Shown piece by piece: positions 1 through 11,094 of a DNA stretch of 64,000 bases. Source of the DNA: Tetradesmus obliquus (taxonomy: Eukaryota; Chlorophyta; Chlorophyceae; Sphaeropleales; Scenedesmaceae); NCBI GenBank assembly GCA_030272155.1, contig CP126191.1, positions 186,001 through 250,000 on the forward strand, written 5' to 3'. Each line of letters begins with the position of its first letter. Positions within the stretch are counted from its first letter, which is position 1. A program made the position numbers and the translations under genes. The notes beneath the pieces were generated by a model. The model made no database searches. It worked only from the letters and a program-made list of their open reading frames with translations, and had not been told where the DNA came from.

Positions 1-646
1 CCAGCCGGAGGCTTATGCAGCCTCAGGGCTGTGTTCAGCTCATCTCGTCCCTCAAATCACACCGTGATTCGCAGCAGTCAGAAATCAAGCAAGGTCTGGG
101 TAAAATCAGGCACCAACACCACACACTGTGCTAAATAGATCAACTGGAAGGAAGGCCTCCCTTTCTGTCAAGGCCAGCACTGAAAAGTCCTCTACACACA
201 CAAGATAATGGCTCATCTAATTGAATCAGACGGTACAGCTTTTGTCAGAGCAAAGGAAACAATGGCATCTGCACTACAACACAACATTATTCTACAATCT
301 TTAGTAATCTACAATCTAGTCTGATGTTGTACTACTCTGGCTTGCATGTGGCAGTCTGCCAATAACCAATCTGGTCAACGTCCTCAGCCTGAACGACATT
401 GCTGCTGTATGCGCGGTGCCGCCACTGCTGCTGCTGCTGCTGCTGCTTCTGTTGCTGCTCGCGCTGTCTGCACTCACAGCATCTACTGTGCTTGCCACAA
501 GCATGGTCCTGGTAGTAACGCTGGTGTAGTCTGCAAGACCACTCCTGTGCCCTCTCGGCGCAGGTCTACCCTACAATGTCAAAGCAAGTTGCCCGGCATG
601 GGCCGTGATGGCGGCATTTACAATTGCGCTCTTCAGGATACAACCA
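1..646. other. Region downstream of the SGNH esterase gene
   Basis: No gene could be supported here. The segment next to 647 should contain the 3' UTR of the esterase. A TGTAA element, the usual algal polyadenylation signal, occurs on the minus strand at 618-622. A short CTG tract lies near 426-447. Confidence 0.4.
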
Positions 647-957
647 CTGTCAACCCCCTTGTTGCGACTGCTGCTGCTGCTGGCGTTGCCGCTTGTGCTG
701 CAGCGCCTGGCCTGCACTGCTACCAACTTCTTTGCCAGCTGCTGCTGCTGCTGCTGCTTCTGGTGTCATTGCAGCGGCTGCTGCCCGCTTGGCTGGCGCC
801 TTGGCCCGTGCCCCGCCCTGTGGCACCGCATTAGGATCGTTGATGCTGAGCATCTGGTGTAACCATCGCTCCTCGTGCACGCGCGTGGCCACGTCACTGC
901 CAGTGTACTCGTTCATCATCAGCCCATTCACCTGCAGCAGCAGCAGCAACAGCAGCA

Positions 958-1041
<84 letters not shown>

Positions 1042-2718
1042 AACGCCACACGCAACACAGATCAGCTTCCTGCAAGCTGCAGCAAAGTGAACATGTCACT
1101 GAGGCATCCACCCACTGGCAATGGCTGCACACACCAGCATGCGTGGTGCACTGCAGCAGGCTGTGTAGTTCTGGCCTGATTCGAGCTTCACACACTTTGC
1201 AGATCCCCGGCCGTTGCGCCAAGGCCTCACCTTGAACTTGTGCTTGCCGCTGGTGGTGTTGCGCAGCACCTTGACGCCGATCACGCACTCCGCGTGCTCC
1301 GTGGGCAGCAGCCGTGCCAGAAACACCGTGGACTGCCGCAGCGTGTGGTGCGCGTTGATGGTCTGGCTCGCGCACTTGCAGCCGGCCAGGCAGAAGATCC
1401 ACGCGCTGCCCATGTTTTCGTAGGAGCGCAGGTAGGACAGCATCACGTTCATGCGGCCAGCCAGCGTGGAGGGCGTGCTGCTGGTGCGGCGTGTGTCCAG
1501 CTGTAGTGGTGCAGCGACGTACAGGGAGAGCCACGAGAAACACACGGCAGTCACACATAAGAAGCCTTTAGGAGTCGGTCAGGCACATACAACACTAGCA
1601 GGTCGAGTTGCTGTGGGTTACGCACATGGAGTGAACTCCATGGTACAACATTGTACGTCTGCTCATCCTGCATGCGGCGAGCGCGGCAACCAAGCTGAAG
1701 AGACCACAACAGAACACAGTTGTTGCTGCTGATTGCACTACAAACAAGTATGCAGCGCACCTTGATGGACAGCAGCGAGTCGGGCTTGGTGGCGATGTAG
1801 CCCCACTTGCGCTTGCCCGGGCCGCCCTCATCGATGAACGACCAGCCGCTGGCGTTAACCACCGTGCTGCGGAACGCCTGCGGTGCGCGCAGCAGCCATG
1901 CCGCATGCCAGCATCATCAGCAGCACATATGAAGGTCAACATCAAACACACACGGAGTGACGTAAGCACATAACGCAGGTTGTCAGGAGGACCAGCTCCA
2001 AACTGGCAGCTGCACTTGGCGATTTGAATGGCTTAGACACAATAAGCAGCCTATGTTGCAGCTGAACCACTGCTGCACACGCACCTCGCCGTACACGCAC
2101 AGCCTGTTCTTGCCCTCGTAGTTCCCTGGGAACATGGGCGCAGGCAGCGGCTCCAGCAGCAAGTCCAGGTCAGGCACGCCGTAGGGGGACATTGCCAGCT
2201 GCAGCGCAGACTGTTGGATTGCATAGACCACCACGTCTGCGATGGCCTTGTGGCCTGCGTCGATGGGGTGCATGAAGTCCTTGTTCCACATGAAGTCCGT
2301 CCTGCAAGTGTGTGTTAGGCACACGAGCAGCTTGAGATCACTGCATGTTACCCATCAAGCCATAGCATCAACGCCATCGGCCCCGTGCCCCAACGGAGTG
2401 GCAACAGGAAGGAGCACTACACCATAATGTTTGCCAGTATTTAAATCGCTTGATATCACTTGAGGCATGCCGGCCGCTGCTGGTGCAGGGTGCTTTCATG
2501 TTGCCAGTAATGGTCATGTTTGGCAGCCTCGCAGCACAAGGAAGACACACATAGCACGCAACAACGTCCCTGCACAAACAGATGCACAGGCTGCTGCTGC
2601 TGCTGCCTGTTCCTGCAGGCTGGCGGCTCACCAGTTGTAGCCGTATCTGTGCAGCTCGCCCAGCCGCCACACGCTGTTGCGCCACGACAGCCACGGCGCG
2701 TCATAGTACTGCGCCTGC

Positions 2719-2754
<36 letters not shown>

Positions 2755-2939
2755 CAAGCAGGCACATTTGCAAGCAGGAAGCACGAGTCACACGCCATCA
2801 CAGTGGTTGCCTGCGCTTGAATTGCCTGCTGTGCAAGCAAGTGGAGTTCGGATCTGGGCAAGGTGCTGTTCAACACTTGAGTGGCTTGATACCGCGGCAC
2901 GGCTGCAGGGTTGGCTGTTGTGCACTTCAAGAGGAAGCC

Positions 2940-2989
<50 letters not shown>

Positions 2990-5408
2990 CCATCAGGCCA
3001 CCGCACCAGCGCGCCGTAGTTGTCCTCCAGGGTGTGGAAGTAGTGCACCTTCTCCTTGTTGGAGGGGCTGAATGCAGCACCCTTGGGCATCAGCTGCAGG
3101 CCCAGCAGCACATGCACGCAGCACAGCACAGCAGCACAAGCCCAGCACAGCAGCGAGACAGGAGCAGTGAGCTCGCTGTGGCTGCTGGAAGCTGCATGAA
3201 ACAACCAGAGACTGCCGCCACTGTCTGAGGTGCTGAACCAGGTTCGGCGCGGGTCAGCTGCTATACTGCTGCGGGATAGCCCGGGTGACAGCATGCCGCT
3301 ACAGCATACATCATGCTAGCATGAACTGGGGTGCATGATAGCTGCTGCTGTGCGTCTGCTACCGCTGCCTGCTTGCAAACTGGTGCAAGACAGGCTGCTG
3401 CTGTGCATCTGCAACCGCTGCCTGCGTGCAAACTGGTGCAAGACAGGCTGCTGCTGTGCGTCTGCCACCGCTGCCTGCTTGCATACTGGTGCATGACAGA
3501 CTGCTGCTGTGCGTTGGCCACTGCTGCCTGCTTGCACGCTGCTGCCGCACCTGCACCAGCAGCACTGCCGGCTTCTTGGGCTGCGTCAGCGTCTTGCGCA
3601 GCAGCCGCTCGTACACCTTGGCCTTGGTCTCGTCAAACCTGCATGGCAGCAGCAGCAGCAGCAGCATTACAGCAGCTGCAGCGTTCAGCATTACAGCAGC
3701 CGCTCATACACCTCGGCCTTGGTCTCATCAAACCTGCATGGCGGCAGCAGCAGCAGCAGCATTACAGCAGCTGCAGCGTTCAGCAATACAGCAGCCGCTC
3801 ATACACCTTGGCCTCGGTCTCGTCAAGACTGCATGTGCATAACAAGGCAGCAGTCAGCAGGAAGCACATGCATCAGCGCACTGGGGGCCAGCAGCAATGC
3901 CACTGCACACCTGAAGGGCAGAAAGGTCAGCAGTGCATTGCAGCTGCTGCATGGAACTGCTGGCTGGACATGCTGCCTCGCTTAAATTACACACCAAACC
4001 ACAAGCCAAGCCAGCGCTGTAGCCGAACCTGTTGGCGTCGTTGTTGGCCCGTGCTCAATAAGCAGCAGGTCCACATCTCGACACGACTACACCAGCATGC
4101 AGCCACAAACGCATCAATAGAACAACGTGCAGCCGCACCTGTTGGCGCCGTTGTTGGCCACGTACACAATCAACAACAGGCAAACAGCGCCACAGCACCA
4201 CTCCAGCAAGCAGCCCAAAAGGCATTGATTTACTCGATGAACAGCAGCACATCATTTCACGCTGCTGCTGCTGCTCATCTGCTGCACTGCTGTGCCCACC
4301 ACCCTACCCACCTGTTGGCGCCATCGTTGGCTACATACTCAATGAACAGCAGGTCCACATCAGCATCAACCGACTGCTCCAGGCACATCTCCATCAGCGC
4401 ACTGGGAGTGGCGGGCAGGCAGCCGTTGCGCAGCGTCACCTGCGCAGCAGCAGCCCGACAGCTGTCGGCATCAGCGCTGCTGCTCAATGCGCTGCTGCTG
4501 CTGCGTCTGATGTTGGTACCATGCAATCTGTCACTGTTGCTGACCTGCACCCTAGACGTTGCTGCAGCTCAAACATCGTCGCTGCTGGCTGCAGCATAGG
4601 GCCAGTTGCGGTTCTATCCATTCCTGAAACTCAGTCGTCAGTCTAGTTCCGTGCCTTCACTGTCACTGGCTGCTTCGCACCCAGCCACCCACCTTGGCCT
4701 GAGGGTAGCTGTTGACCATGAACTTCCCCACCAGGCTGAACCAGTCAGTCTGGCCGATTTTGCTGGCACTTGCACCGTGGCTGATGCTGCCTCCAATAAC
4801 ACCCACTTTGGTGGGCTGCCCCTGCTGCAGGCCCAGCAGCACCCGCCGCAGCCTGTGATTGGGCCCAATGTACACCAGCGAGCGCTGCAGCTGCGGCTGC
4901 GGCAGGCTGAAGGTATAGTTCCACAGCGGTGCCAGCTGGCTGCGTGTTTCATTGGGCAGCATGCCGGCTGCGTGGCGAATGTCCCAGTGCATGCCTGCCA
5001 GGCGGTGGAAGTTGCGCTGCCAGCCGCGGTTCAGCGTCTCCTTGGCCACTGTCAGGTGCAGCTGGTACGCGCTGCAGCAGGCGCCAGAAGAGTTGACATG
5101 CACGTGTACACCTATGTTCAGGCTCGAAACAGTGCGCCACTTGTGTGTGCAGCATGTTCATGCACTCCACAGCTTGCAGAGCTGTGTTTGCATGCATTGA
5201 CCTTGGAGGCAGGCAACGCCTGAGCTTGCCCTCTTTGCACAGCTTGTTGTGACAGTTACTTAACACAACTTTATAAACAGCATCCACAGACGTAGCAGGC
5301 AGTGCCTCACCTAAGTTGCTCTCCAGACAGCGATGACAGCAGGAGCACCAGGCTGCTGCTGACTACCACCACCAGCAGCAGTGTTAACGCCTTCAAAATT
5401 GTTGCCAT
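647..5408 (-). CDS. SGNH/GDSL-type esterase, secreted or membrane-anchored (10 exons, 583 aa)
   Basis: Exons, in transcript order: 5311-5408, 4693-5071, 4312-4439, 3551-3638, 3007-3093, 2632-2714, 2085-2301, 1761-1877, 1231-1500, 647-931. They sum to 1752 nt and the frame is open throughout. The first about 25 residues are a strongly hydrophobic segment, either a signal peptide or an anchor; an in-frame ATG at 5501 would add 31 residues. SGNH hallmarks are visible: GGSISHG with the nucleophile Ser near residue 128, EYVANDG near 195 (the G-x-N-D block), and HPIDAGH near 300 with the catalytic Asp and His. Residues after about 360 form a Cys-containing, probably beta-rich extension, with an Ala-rich tail. 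The family hydrolyses ester bonds, often on cell-wall or extracellular polysaccharides or lipids; the substrate cannot be told from sequence. The intron between exons 3 and 4 holds extra copies of both neighbouring exon edges. Confidence 0.85.
931..1039 (+). repeat. (CAG)n microsatellite directly before a 3' splice site
   Basis: A nearly pure run of about 35 CAG units, with a few CAA interruptions at the left end. On the transcript (minus) strand it reads CTG and ends in the CAG acceptor of the last exon of the SGNH esterase gene at 931/932. Confidence 0.9.
3341..3540 (+). repeat. 53-bp minisatellite, about 3.8 copies
   Basis: Unit of about 53 bp containing GCTGCTGCTGTGCGTCTGC and ACTGGTGCA, with scattered substitutions between copies. 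It fills the start of intron 4 of the SGNH esterase gene and ends within about 10 bp of the 5' splice site at 3550. Confidence 0.85.
3690..3838 (-). repeat. Two pseudo-exon copies of the 5' edge of esterase exon 4
   Basis: Real exon 4 starts at 3638 with a GCAG acceptor followed by codons for FDETKAKVYERLL. Near-identical copies begin at about 3736 (FDETKAEVYERLL then a stop) and about 3831 (LDETEAKVYERLL). Both keep an AG or GCAG-like acceptor context. Both lie upstream of the true exon in the same intron. Confidence 0.85.
4021..4190 (-). repeat. Two degenerate copies of the 3' edge of esterase exon 3
   Basis: Real exon 3 ends at 4312 with codons for DLLFIEYVANDGANR and an AG/GTGGG donor. 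Copies at about 4135-4190 (reading LLLIVYVANNGANR) and 4021-4085 (reading DVDLLLIEHG and then out of frame) each retain a GT directly after the equivalent of the exon end. Both lie downstream of the true exon. Confidence 0.8.
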
Positions 5409-6420
5409 GGAGGTACTATTACTGCAGCCTGGCCATATTAGTTTCGGCTCTTTCCTTCTGTGCTGTTTCACATCGCTGCGTGAGGACACCGCTGCTGTCA
5501 TGCTGTCAGGCCTGCAGGAAGCAACTCAGCCCAGTGACTGCTGCTGCTGCTCCTGTTGCTGCTGCCATAGCCACCCTGTCATAATGAGCATAACTGATCG
5601 ATGGTTGTAACAAACTCTCTGTGAACGCTTGTAAATCAGAGCAGCGAAGTGCTGCTGGATGCTCGGGTCACCAGGGCACTCGCGAAGCCGGCTATGAACA
5701 TACACTGACGCGAACAGCTATCAAACATGGCTTTCACTGCTGTGAGATAGGATGTTTAGTATTATCTTTGGCCTCACAGAGCATTCAAAAGGTATGGCGC
5801 CACTTCAGCTGTGGCAGGTCGACAGCAACACTTGAGGCTCCTGTAGTAAACTAAACTTCAATTGATCAGGTGAAATAACACTTATTGTGGCCGAGATCAA
5901 CTATCTAGCCTCACTCGACAAATGCGGTCTTGTCACTCGCTGACCATGACCAGCAATTGGTGCCCACGGCTTATCTACGACTCCTTCGCAGTCGGCATCG
6001 CAATGTTTGAGTGATCAACAAAATATTTCACGCAAAAGGCCGATGCACCAGCACTGCAACAACTTGACTTGCTGCGTTGCAGTGCTGACCTGGTGACACC
6101 GTGGGGCCGCTGGTGTATCCTTGCAGGACACACTGGAAACACGACATGTCAACTCAGCATGACAACGTCTACCCTGAAGCAATAACCAAGACAGCATGCA
6201 GCACCACTGCTCCCAGCTGGAGCACTCAGCCAGAGCAACCGCTGCTGATGAGTGTCGCCTAGCCTAGGATTATGGGCAGCAAAGGGCCTGGCGTGCAGAC
6301 AAAACCAACAATTCACCCACGTACGGCTGCTTAAAAAGTGGCTATTAATACAGATGCCTGCTCCTGACTAGATGTCCTCTTGGACCGTTACCTCGTTGAC
6401 CATTGCCTCGTTAATCGATC
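5409..6420. other. Spacer between the esterase and U-box genes
   Basis: About 1 kb with no supportable gene. It must contain the promoter and 5' UTR of the minus-strand esterase and the 3' UTR of the U-box gene. Base composition is less CTG-rich and more AT-rich than the flanking genes, especially 5830-6020. Confidence 0.4.
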
Positions 6421-9400
6421 TCAGCTGCGCACGCGTGTAGAGCGCCTGCGAGCACCGCCCGTTGCTGCTGCTGCTGCTGCTGCTGGCTCCTGCACACCCC
6501 ATGCAGCCGCATCACCAGCTGTCCCAGAGGTATGAGCGTCCGATGCATCCGATGACAGCGAGTCACTGTCACTGCTCAAACCTTCATCGTCGCTGCCATG
6601 GTGGCGGCCACCATGCTGCTGCTGCTGCTGATCGTGCTGCTGCTGCTGCTGTAGCAACTGCTGCTGCTGCTGCGAGTGCAGGCGCCGTGCTGCTGCGCGC
6701 GTGGTGATCCGCCGTGTTGTATCGGATATAGCAGCCAGGCCTGCAGCTGCCACAGCCGGGAGCTCCTGCAGCGGCAATCAGCACACAATGCAGATGTAAT
6801 CACTATGTCAACACCAGCCGCAACCCCAGATGTGTTATGATACAACTCGCAAGCAGATTGTCGACCATGAGCAGTACCCCAGCTTGCTAGTCAATTTGGA
6901 CACACCTGGCAAGACTGAATGTGGCAGGGTGACAAACAAAGCAACACAGCTGCAGCAGCGCTAACGCACCATGGAAGCAACCTGCGCCAGTGCTACTGAC
7001 GAGGTGCGCATCATGTGCAGCGCGCCGCTTGCAGGCCGACCGCCAGCAGCGCCGCCATCACCCGCGGCTGCCCCTGCCGCAGCAGCTGCTGCCGCGTGTG
7101 CTGCCTGGAAAGGATTCGCATTGCTTGGCCCCGCTTCCCCAGGCTGCTGCTGCTGTTGCTGCTGCTGCAGTGGCTCTTGCGCGCCAAACACAAACAGCGG
7201 CTGCTGCCCAGGTTGCTGCCCCTGCTGCTGCCCAGGCCCCTGCTGCTGCTCCTGCTGCTGGAACAGCGAGGCCTGTGCACGCATGCGCAGCGACGCCAGC
7301 CGCTGCTCCAGCATTGCCAGCTGGCCCTGCGGCGCTGCCCTGCGCGAGGCCGCCTGTGCTGCTGCCCAGTCCTCAATGGCGCGCGCCAGGTCCCCATTGT
7401 AGACCAGCTTCACGCTCTTCATGTTGAGCTTGCTGCCTGGGGCCTTGGGGTCGGTGCTGCGGGCAGCAAGAGAGCAGCAGCCACAGTGAGCTGAGACCTG
7501 CTCGACATTGCTTTTGTAGATGCTTCAGGAGCTTACCTTGGCACCTATTTCATTTCACAACAGGCACCACAGCTTGATCCCCTCCGGTCCTGCCCCAGCT
7601 ACCCAGCATACAGCCACCTTGCGGCACCCAACCATCCCTTGCTGGCCTAGGCATGTGCTGTAATGCACTTCACTTGCCGTGTGAAGCTCACCTGTGCTCC
7701 GCCAGCCACTGGCTGATGGCATAACACCATACCACTGGCCTGGCTACATGCTGCAAACATTCTGCTGCAACGCAGCGCCTGGCCTGCCAGTGCAGCCCTG
7801 TGCCGCGCACCTGTGCTCCGCCAGCCACTGGCTGATGGCCTCCTTCTCATACGTGGAGGGCGTCACGGTGGCATCATGCAGCAGCAGCGCGGGCTGGCGC
7901 ATGATGGCCTGCGTGATGGGGCACAGGAAGCCGCGCGGCACCTCGGAGTTGGGCAGGTCGTCCACCTCCTCAGATATGGCCAGCGGGGCCGGCCAGGGGC
8001 CCATGGTGGGCACCTGGCGAGTAATGGGCTGGTCCAGCACCTGCAGGATGACAGAGCAGCCAGGGCAGAAGTGTCGTTACACGATTTGTTTGCTGGTTAT
8101 CTGCATGCTCAGACACCTCTGACAGACAGCAGTGCTGTGGCAGGAAAGCGAGTATGCTTTTACTTCAGACACATCTTGACAAGCACAGCACTGGCAGCAT
8201 GCACATCACTGTGCAGTCTCTGCAATAAGACAGCTGGCAACGTACCAGCGCTGCGCCGGCCACCACCGCCTGCGGGTTCATCACCAGCGCCTTCACGTCC
8301 TGCCAGACTGCCATTGCCAGCTTGTAGCCGCGCATGAGCACCCGCATCTCAAATAGGCCCCAGTCAAAATAGATGTACCACATCCAGCTGGCGACGGAGA
8401 AGCTGCAGGCCATGGCGTGCACCTGGCGGGACACACAGGCAGCACACGCAGGCAGTCAGGAAGTCTGGCGTTACCCATCACACAGTCATACTGACAAATC
8501 ATCTGCAAGCTGTGCAGAGGATGAGTTATAATGCAGGTCTGCAGGACAAACACACTGGCAGCTCATCAGGCCCAGCGCACCTGCAGCTTGATGAGCACCA
8601 CATCAAGGGCCAGGTCCAGTGCCGCAGTGCCCAGCGACTGCCACAGCCCCAGCAGCATGCCCACAAAGGTCAGCAGCGTGCCGTTCAGCCGCTCCAAGGG
8701 GCCGTGGAAGGCCAGCAGCGCCAGGCGGCGCGCCACCTTGTAGGCCACGCACACCAGGTACACCCAGTTGCGCAGGCACACCAGCAGCACTGCATACAGC
8801 AGGGAGGCCAGCAGGAGGGACGCAGCAGGTGTTCATGCATCCAAGCAGACACGGAGAACCCTGCATTGTGCAGCTGCATACGCACACAATGCGGCTAAAC
8901 AGCAGCAAGCTCTGGCTGGGCTCAGTGCTGCAGCAAATCGTCAGTATATGTCAATCCTGCAAGACCCAGCGCCCCGGCTGCTGCTGGTGCCTGGCATGCA
9001 GCCGCCCAGGGCCCCTGCCGGCTCACCTGTGCTGTACACCACAAGCACTTCCCACTCATACTCCAGCTCCAGCACACGCAGCTGCTGCAGCAGCGGCTGC
9101 AGCACAACCAAGCTGCTCGTGGGCACTGCAAAGTGCCACAGCAGGCCAAGCCCCCGCCCTGCTAGGCGCAGCGGCGCGTACTGCCCCAGCCAGCTCCCCA
9201 GCTGCTGCAGCGACTCCCGCAGCGGGCCTGCACCTAGCACCGGCTGCTGCTGCCGCACTCTACTTGGGTGCGCGCGGCGCTGCTGCTGGGGCTGCCTGCT
9301 GGTGCTGCGCTGGACCTGGAAAGCGCCCACTACATCTGATGAATTAGCGCGTTCAGTGACAGTGCAGTACGCCACTGTCACAGGCCTCAGAGTGCTGTGG

Positions 9401-10637
9401 TCCACGGGTGAGCTGCAGTGCGTCACAAAGCGGCTGGTGTACTGCTGCTTCTGTTGCGCAAACGACCAGAACCCACTGCTCTGCTGCTGGTCTTCACCGT
9501 CCTCGCTCAAATTGCCGTCACTGCTGCTGCTGCTGCTGCTGTTGTCGGCCAGCAGTACTGGCACTGCTGCTTGGAACAGCTGCAGGTTCTCTCGCATGAC
9601 GCGTGGCATGATGAGCCACGAGTCAGGCAGAATCTTGGACGCCCAGTACACGGCCCTGCAGCAACAGCAGCAAGCACAGAAGCATAGTTGCACCGAAGCA
9701 CCGCGCATGCACCAACTAGCAACAACCCTGCACTCAGTTCCAACTGCACAGGCCAGTGCATCATGTGTGCCCGGTCAGCTGCTGGTGTGCATGCTTCATC
9801 TTTGTTCTAACAGCACAGCACATGAACCCCTGCCAAAGGTGTTCATGCACGCACACGCACCATGGGTTCCTTGCTGTTACCATCAGCTGCTGCCAAGTGG
9901 CCCAGCCTGCTGCTGGCGCTGCTGCAAACATGGGCTGGGTGCTGAGCCAGAGGCTGAGCGGGCCGGCCTCATACATGCTGCTGCTGGTGTTGAATTGCAT
10001 GGGGGCCTGGCAGCGCCGCAGCAGCGCAGAGCTGGAGTAGATGGGGGAGACTGCACATGGCAAGGGTTGAGACACACCACAACACGTTTGGCTGCCATAC
10101 AGAATCAGGTTTAAAGGTAACAATGCTAGTGAATGAATGTGAGATCCAAATTTGGTGTTTATGTTGGCCCTCAAGCTTTCCTGCAAGCTGTCAGCACAGT
10201 GCTGCTCGCAGAAGGGATGGTGAGTTTCAGGAAACACCTTGTGTGCTGACAGCTGCTGCTCGCTTGCTCTGTTACTGCACGCATATGGCGCTTTGTATGT
10301 CTTCACATAGCGCTGTCAAAAATTGCATGCTGTGGCAGCAGTGCAACAGTGGCTCATGCAGCTTGCAATGGGCGGAACAGCAGCTGGGAACCATGCTGCA
10401 CCTGCATGCTGTGCCTCTGGACACACACGTGCTGTGCACCTTTTGGGTGCTGCTGGACCTTGTGACTGACGTATTCTCACCTGATCTGCTGTCCTCGTGC
10501 CACCTTGGAGCGTACATGTTCTCTGCAACCGCCTTCTGGGTCAATGGGTACTTCACAGTCATGAAAACCTCTAGTGCCAATCCCAGGAGCATTGCAGCCC
10601 GGCTTAGCCTCAACAAGGAAGCTCTGTCAAGCCTCAT
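6421..10637 (-). CDS. U-box domain protein with hydrophobic N-terminal half (8 exons, 807 aa)
   Basis: Exons: 10481-10637, 9861-10050, 9027-9655, 8581-8789, 8246-8422, 7811-8040, 6970-7456, 6421-6765; sum 2424 nt, frame intact. A U-box spans about residues 487-565: it opens VPRGFLCPITQAIMRQPA and continues STYEKEAISQWLAEHRSTDPKAPGS to LARAIEDWAAAQ. U-box domains recruit E2 enzymes and act as E3 ubiquitin ligases. Upstream, residues 10-35, about 326-390 and 400-430 are rich in Leu, Val, Trp and Tyr and could be membrane-embedded or a helical solenoid; no known family was recognised there. After the U-box comes a Gln/Ala/Pro-rich, low-complexity tail with an acidic Ser cluster and a basic C-terminus. 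ATG 10637 is the first in frame after a stop about 37 nt upstream. Confidence 0.75.
7688..7723 (-). repeat. Copy of a U-box exon 3' edge with its splice donor
   Basis: About 32 bp (CACCTGTGCTCCGCCAGCCA and onward) match the real exon end at 7809-7840, including the AG/GT donor junction. The copy lies 118 bp downstream of the real edge, inside the intron. Confidence 0.85.
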
Positions 10638-11094
10638 TTCTGCTATGTGCGCTGCGTGCGAGGTTGACCGAGGCTACGTGAAGTTGCTCGTCGAGTGGCT
10701 GTTCAATTACTGCTCAGCAGGGGCAGCACTGAGACTCGGCTCGCTCTACGTCCATGCTTGTGCCTAGAGCAACTCAAAAAAGTCCCGGATTACGTACGTT
10801 GCCGCACTTGACGATAGCCATGCTGGCACCTGGCCAGGAAGGTCTGTTCACCTTCTGTACAGCAAGAGCTGCAAGCAGCATTTCTTGTACTCCATTCAAC
10901 AAAGCATGTTGACGTCTAAACCCAACAAAAACAACCATTGAACCCTCATCACTGCCGACGGTGTCACACTGTGCATATGACAGTACTAAGTTCTGCAGCC
11001 TAAACCGCGGCCAGCACCACTCGGCCTGTAAGAACTTCTTACCAAGAAGCCTTGCTGACAGCACCACTGCATCTGCCCTATATTGGGCATGACG
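10638..11094. other. Spacer between the U-box gene start and HMG-CoA synthase end
   Basis: About 460 bp between two minus-strand genes. It should hold the HMG-CoA synthase 3' UTR and the U-box gene promoter. No further coding sequence is supported. Confidence 0.4.

Noticed and set aside
624..1558. Long open frames in several phases reading as poly-Ser, poly-Gln or poly-Leu
   Set aside because: They are translations of the (CAG)n tract at 931-1039. The real coding frame on the minus strand is defined by the esterase exons on either side.
8768..10114. 448-codon plus-strand frame
   Set aside because: It lies opposite three phased exons of the U-box gene and consists largely of Ser, Cys and Leu from CTG-rich sequence.
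10057..10767. 236-codon plus-strand frame opposite the start of the U-box gene
   Set aside because: The minus strand has an exon with a good donor and matching phase in the same place; the plus frame has no recognisable domain and is read as its shadow.
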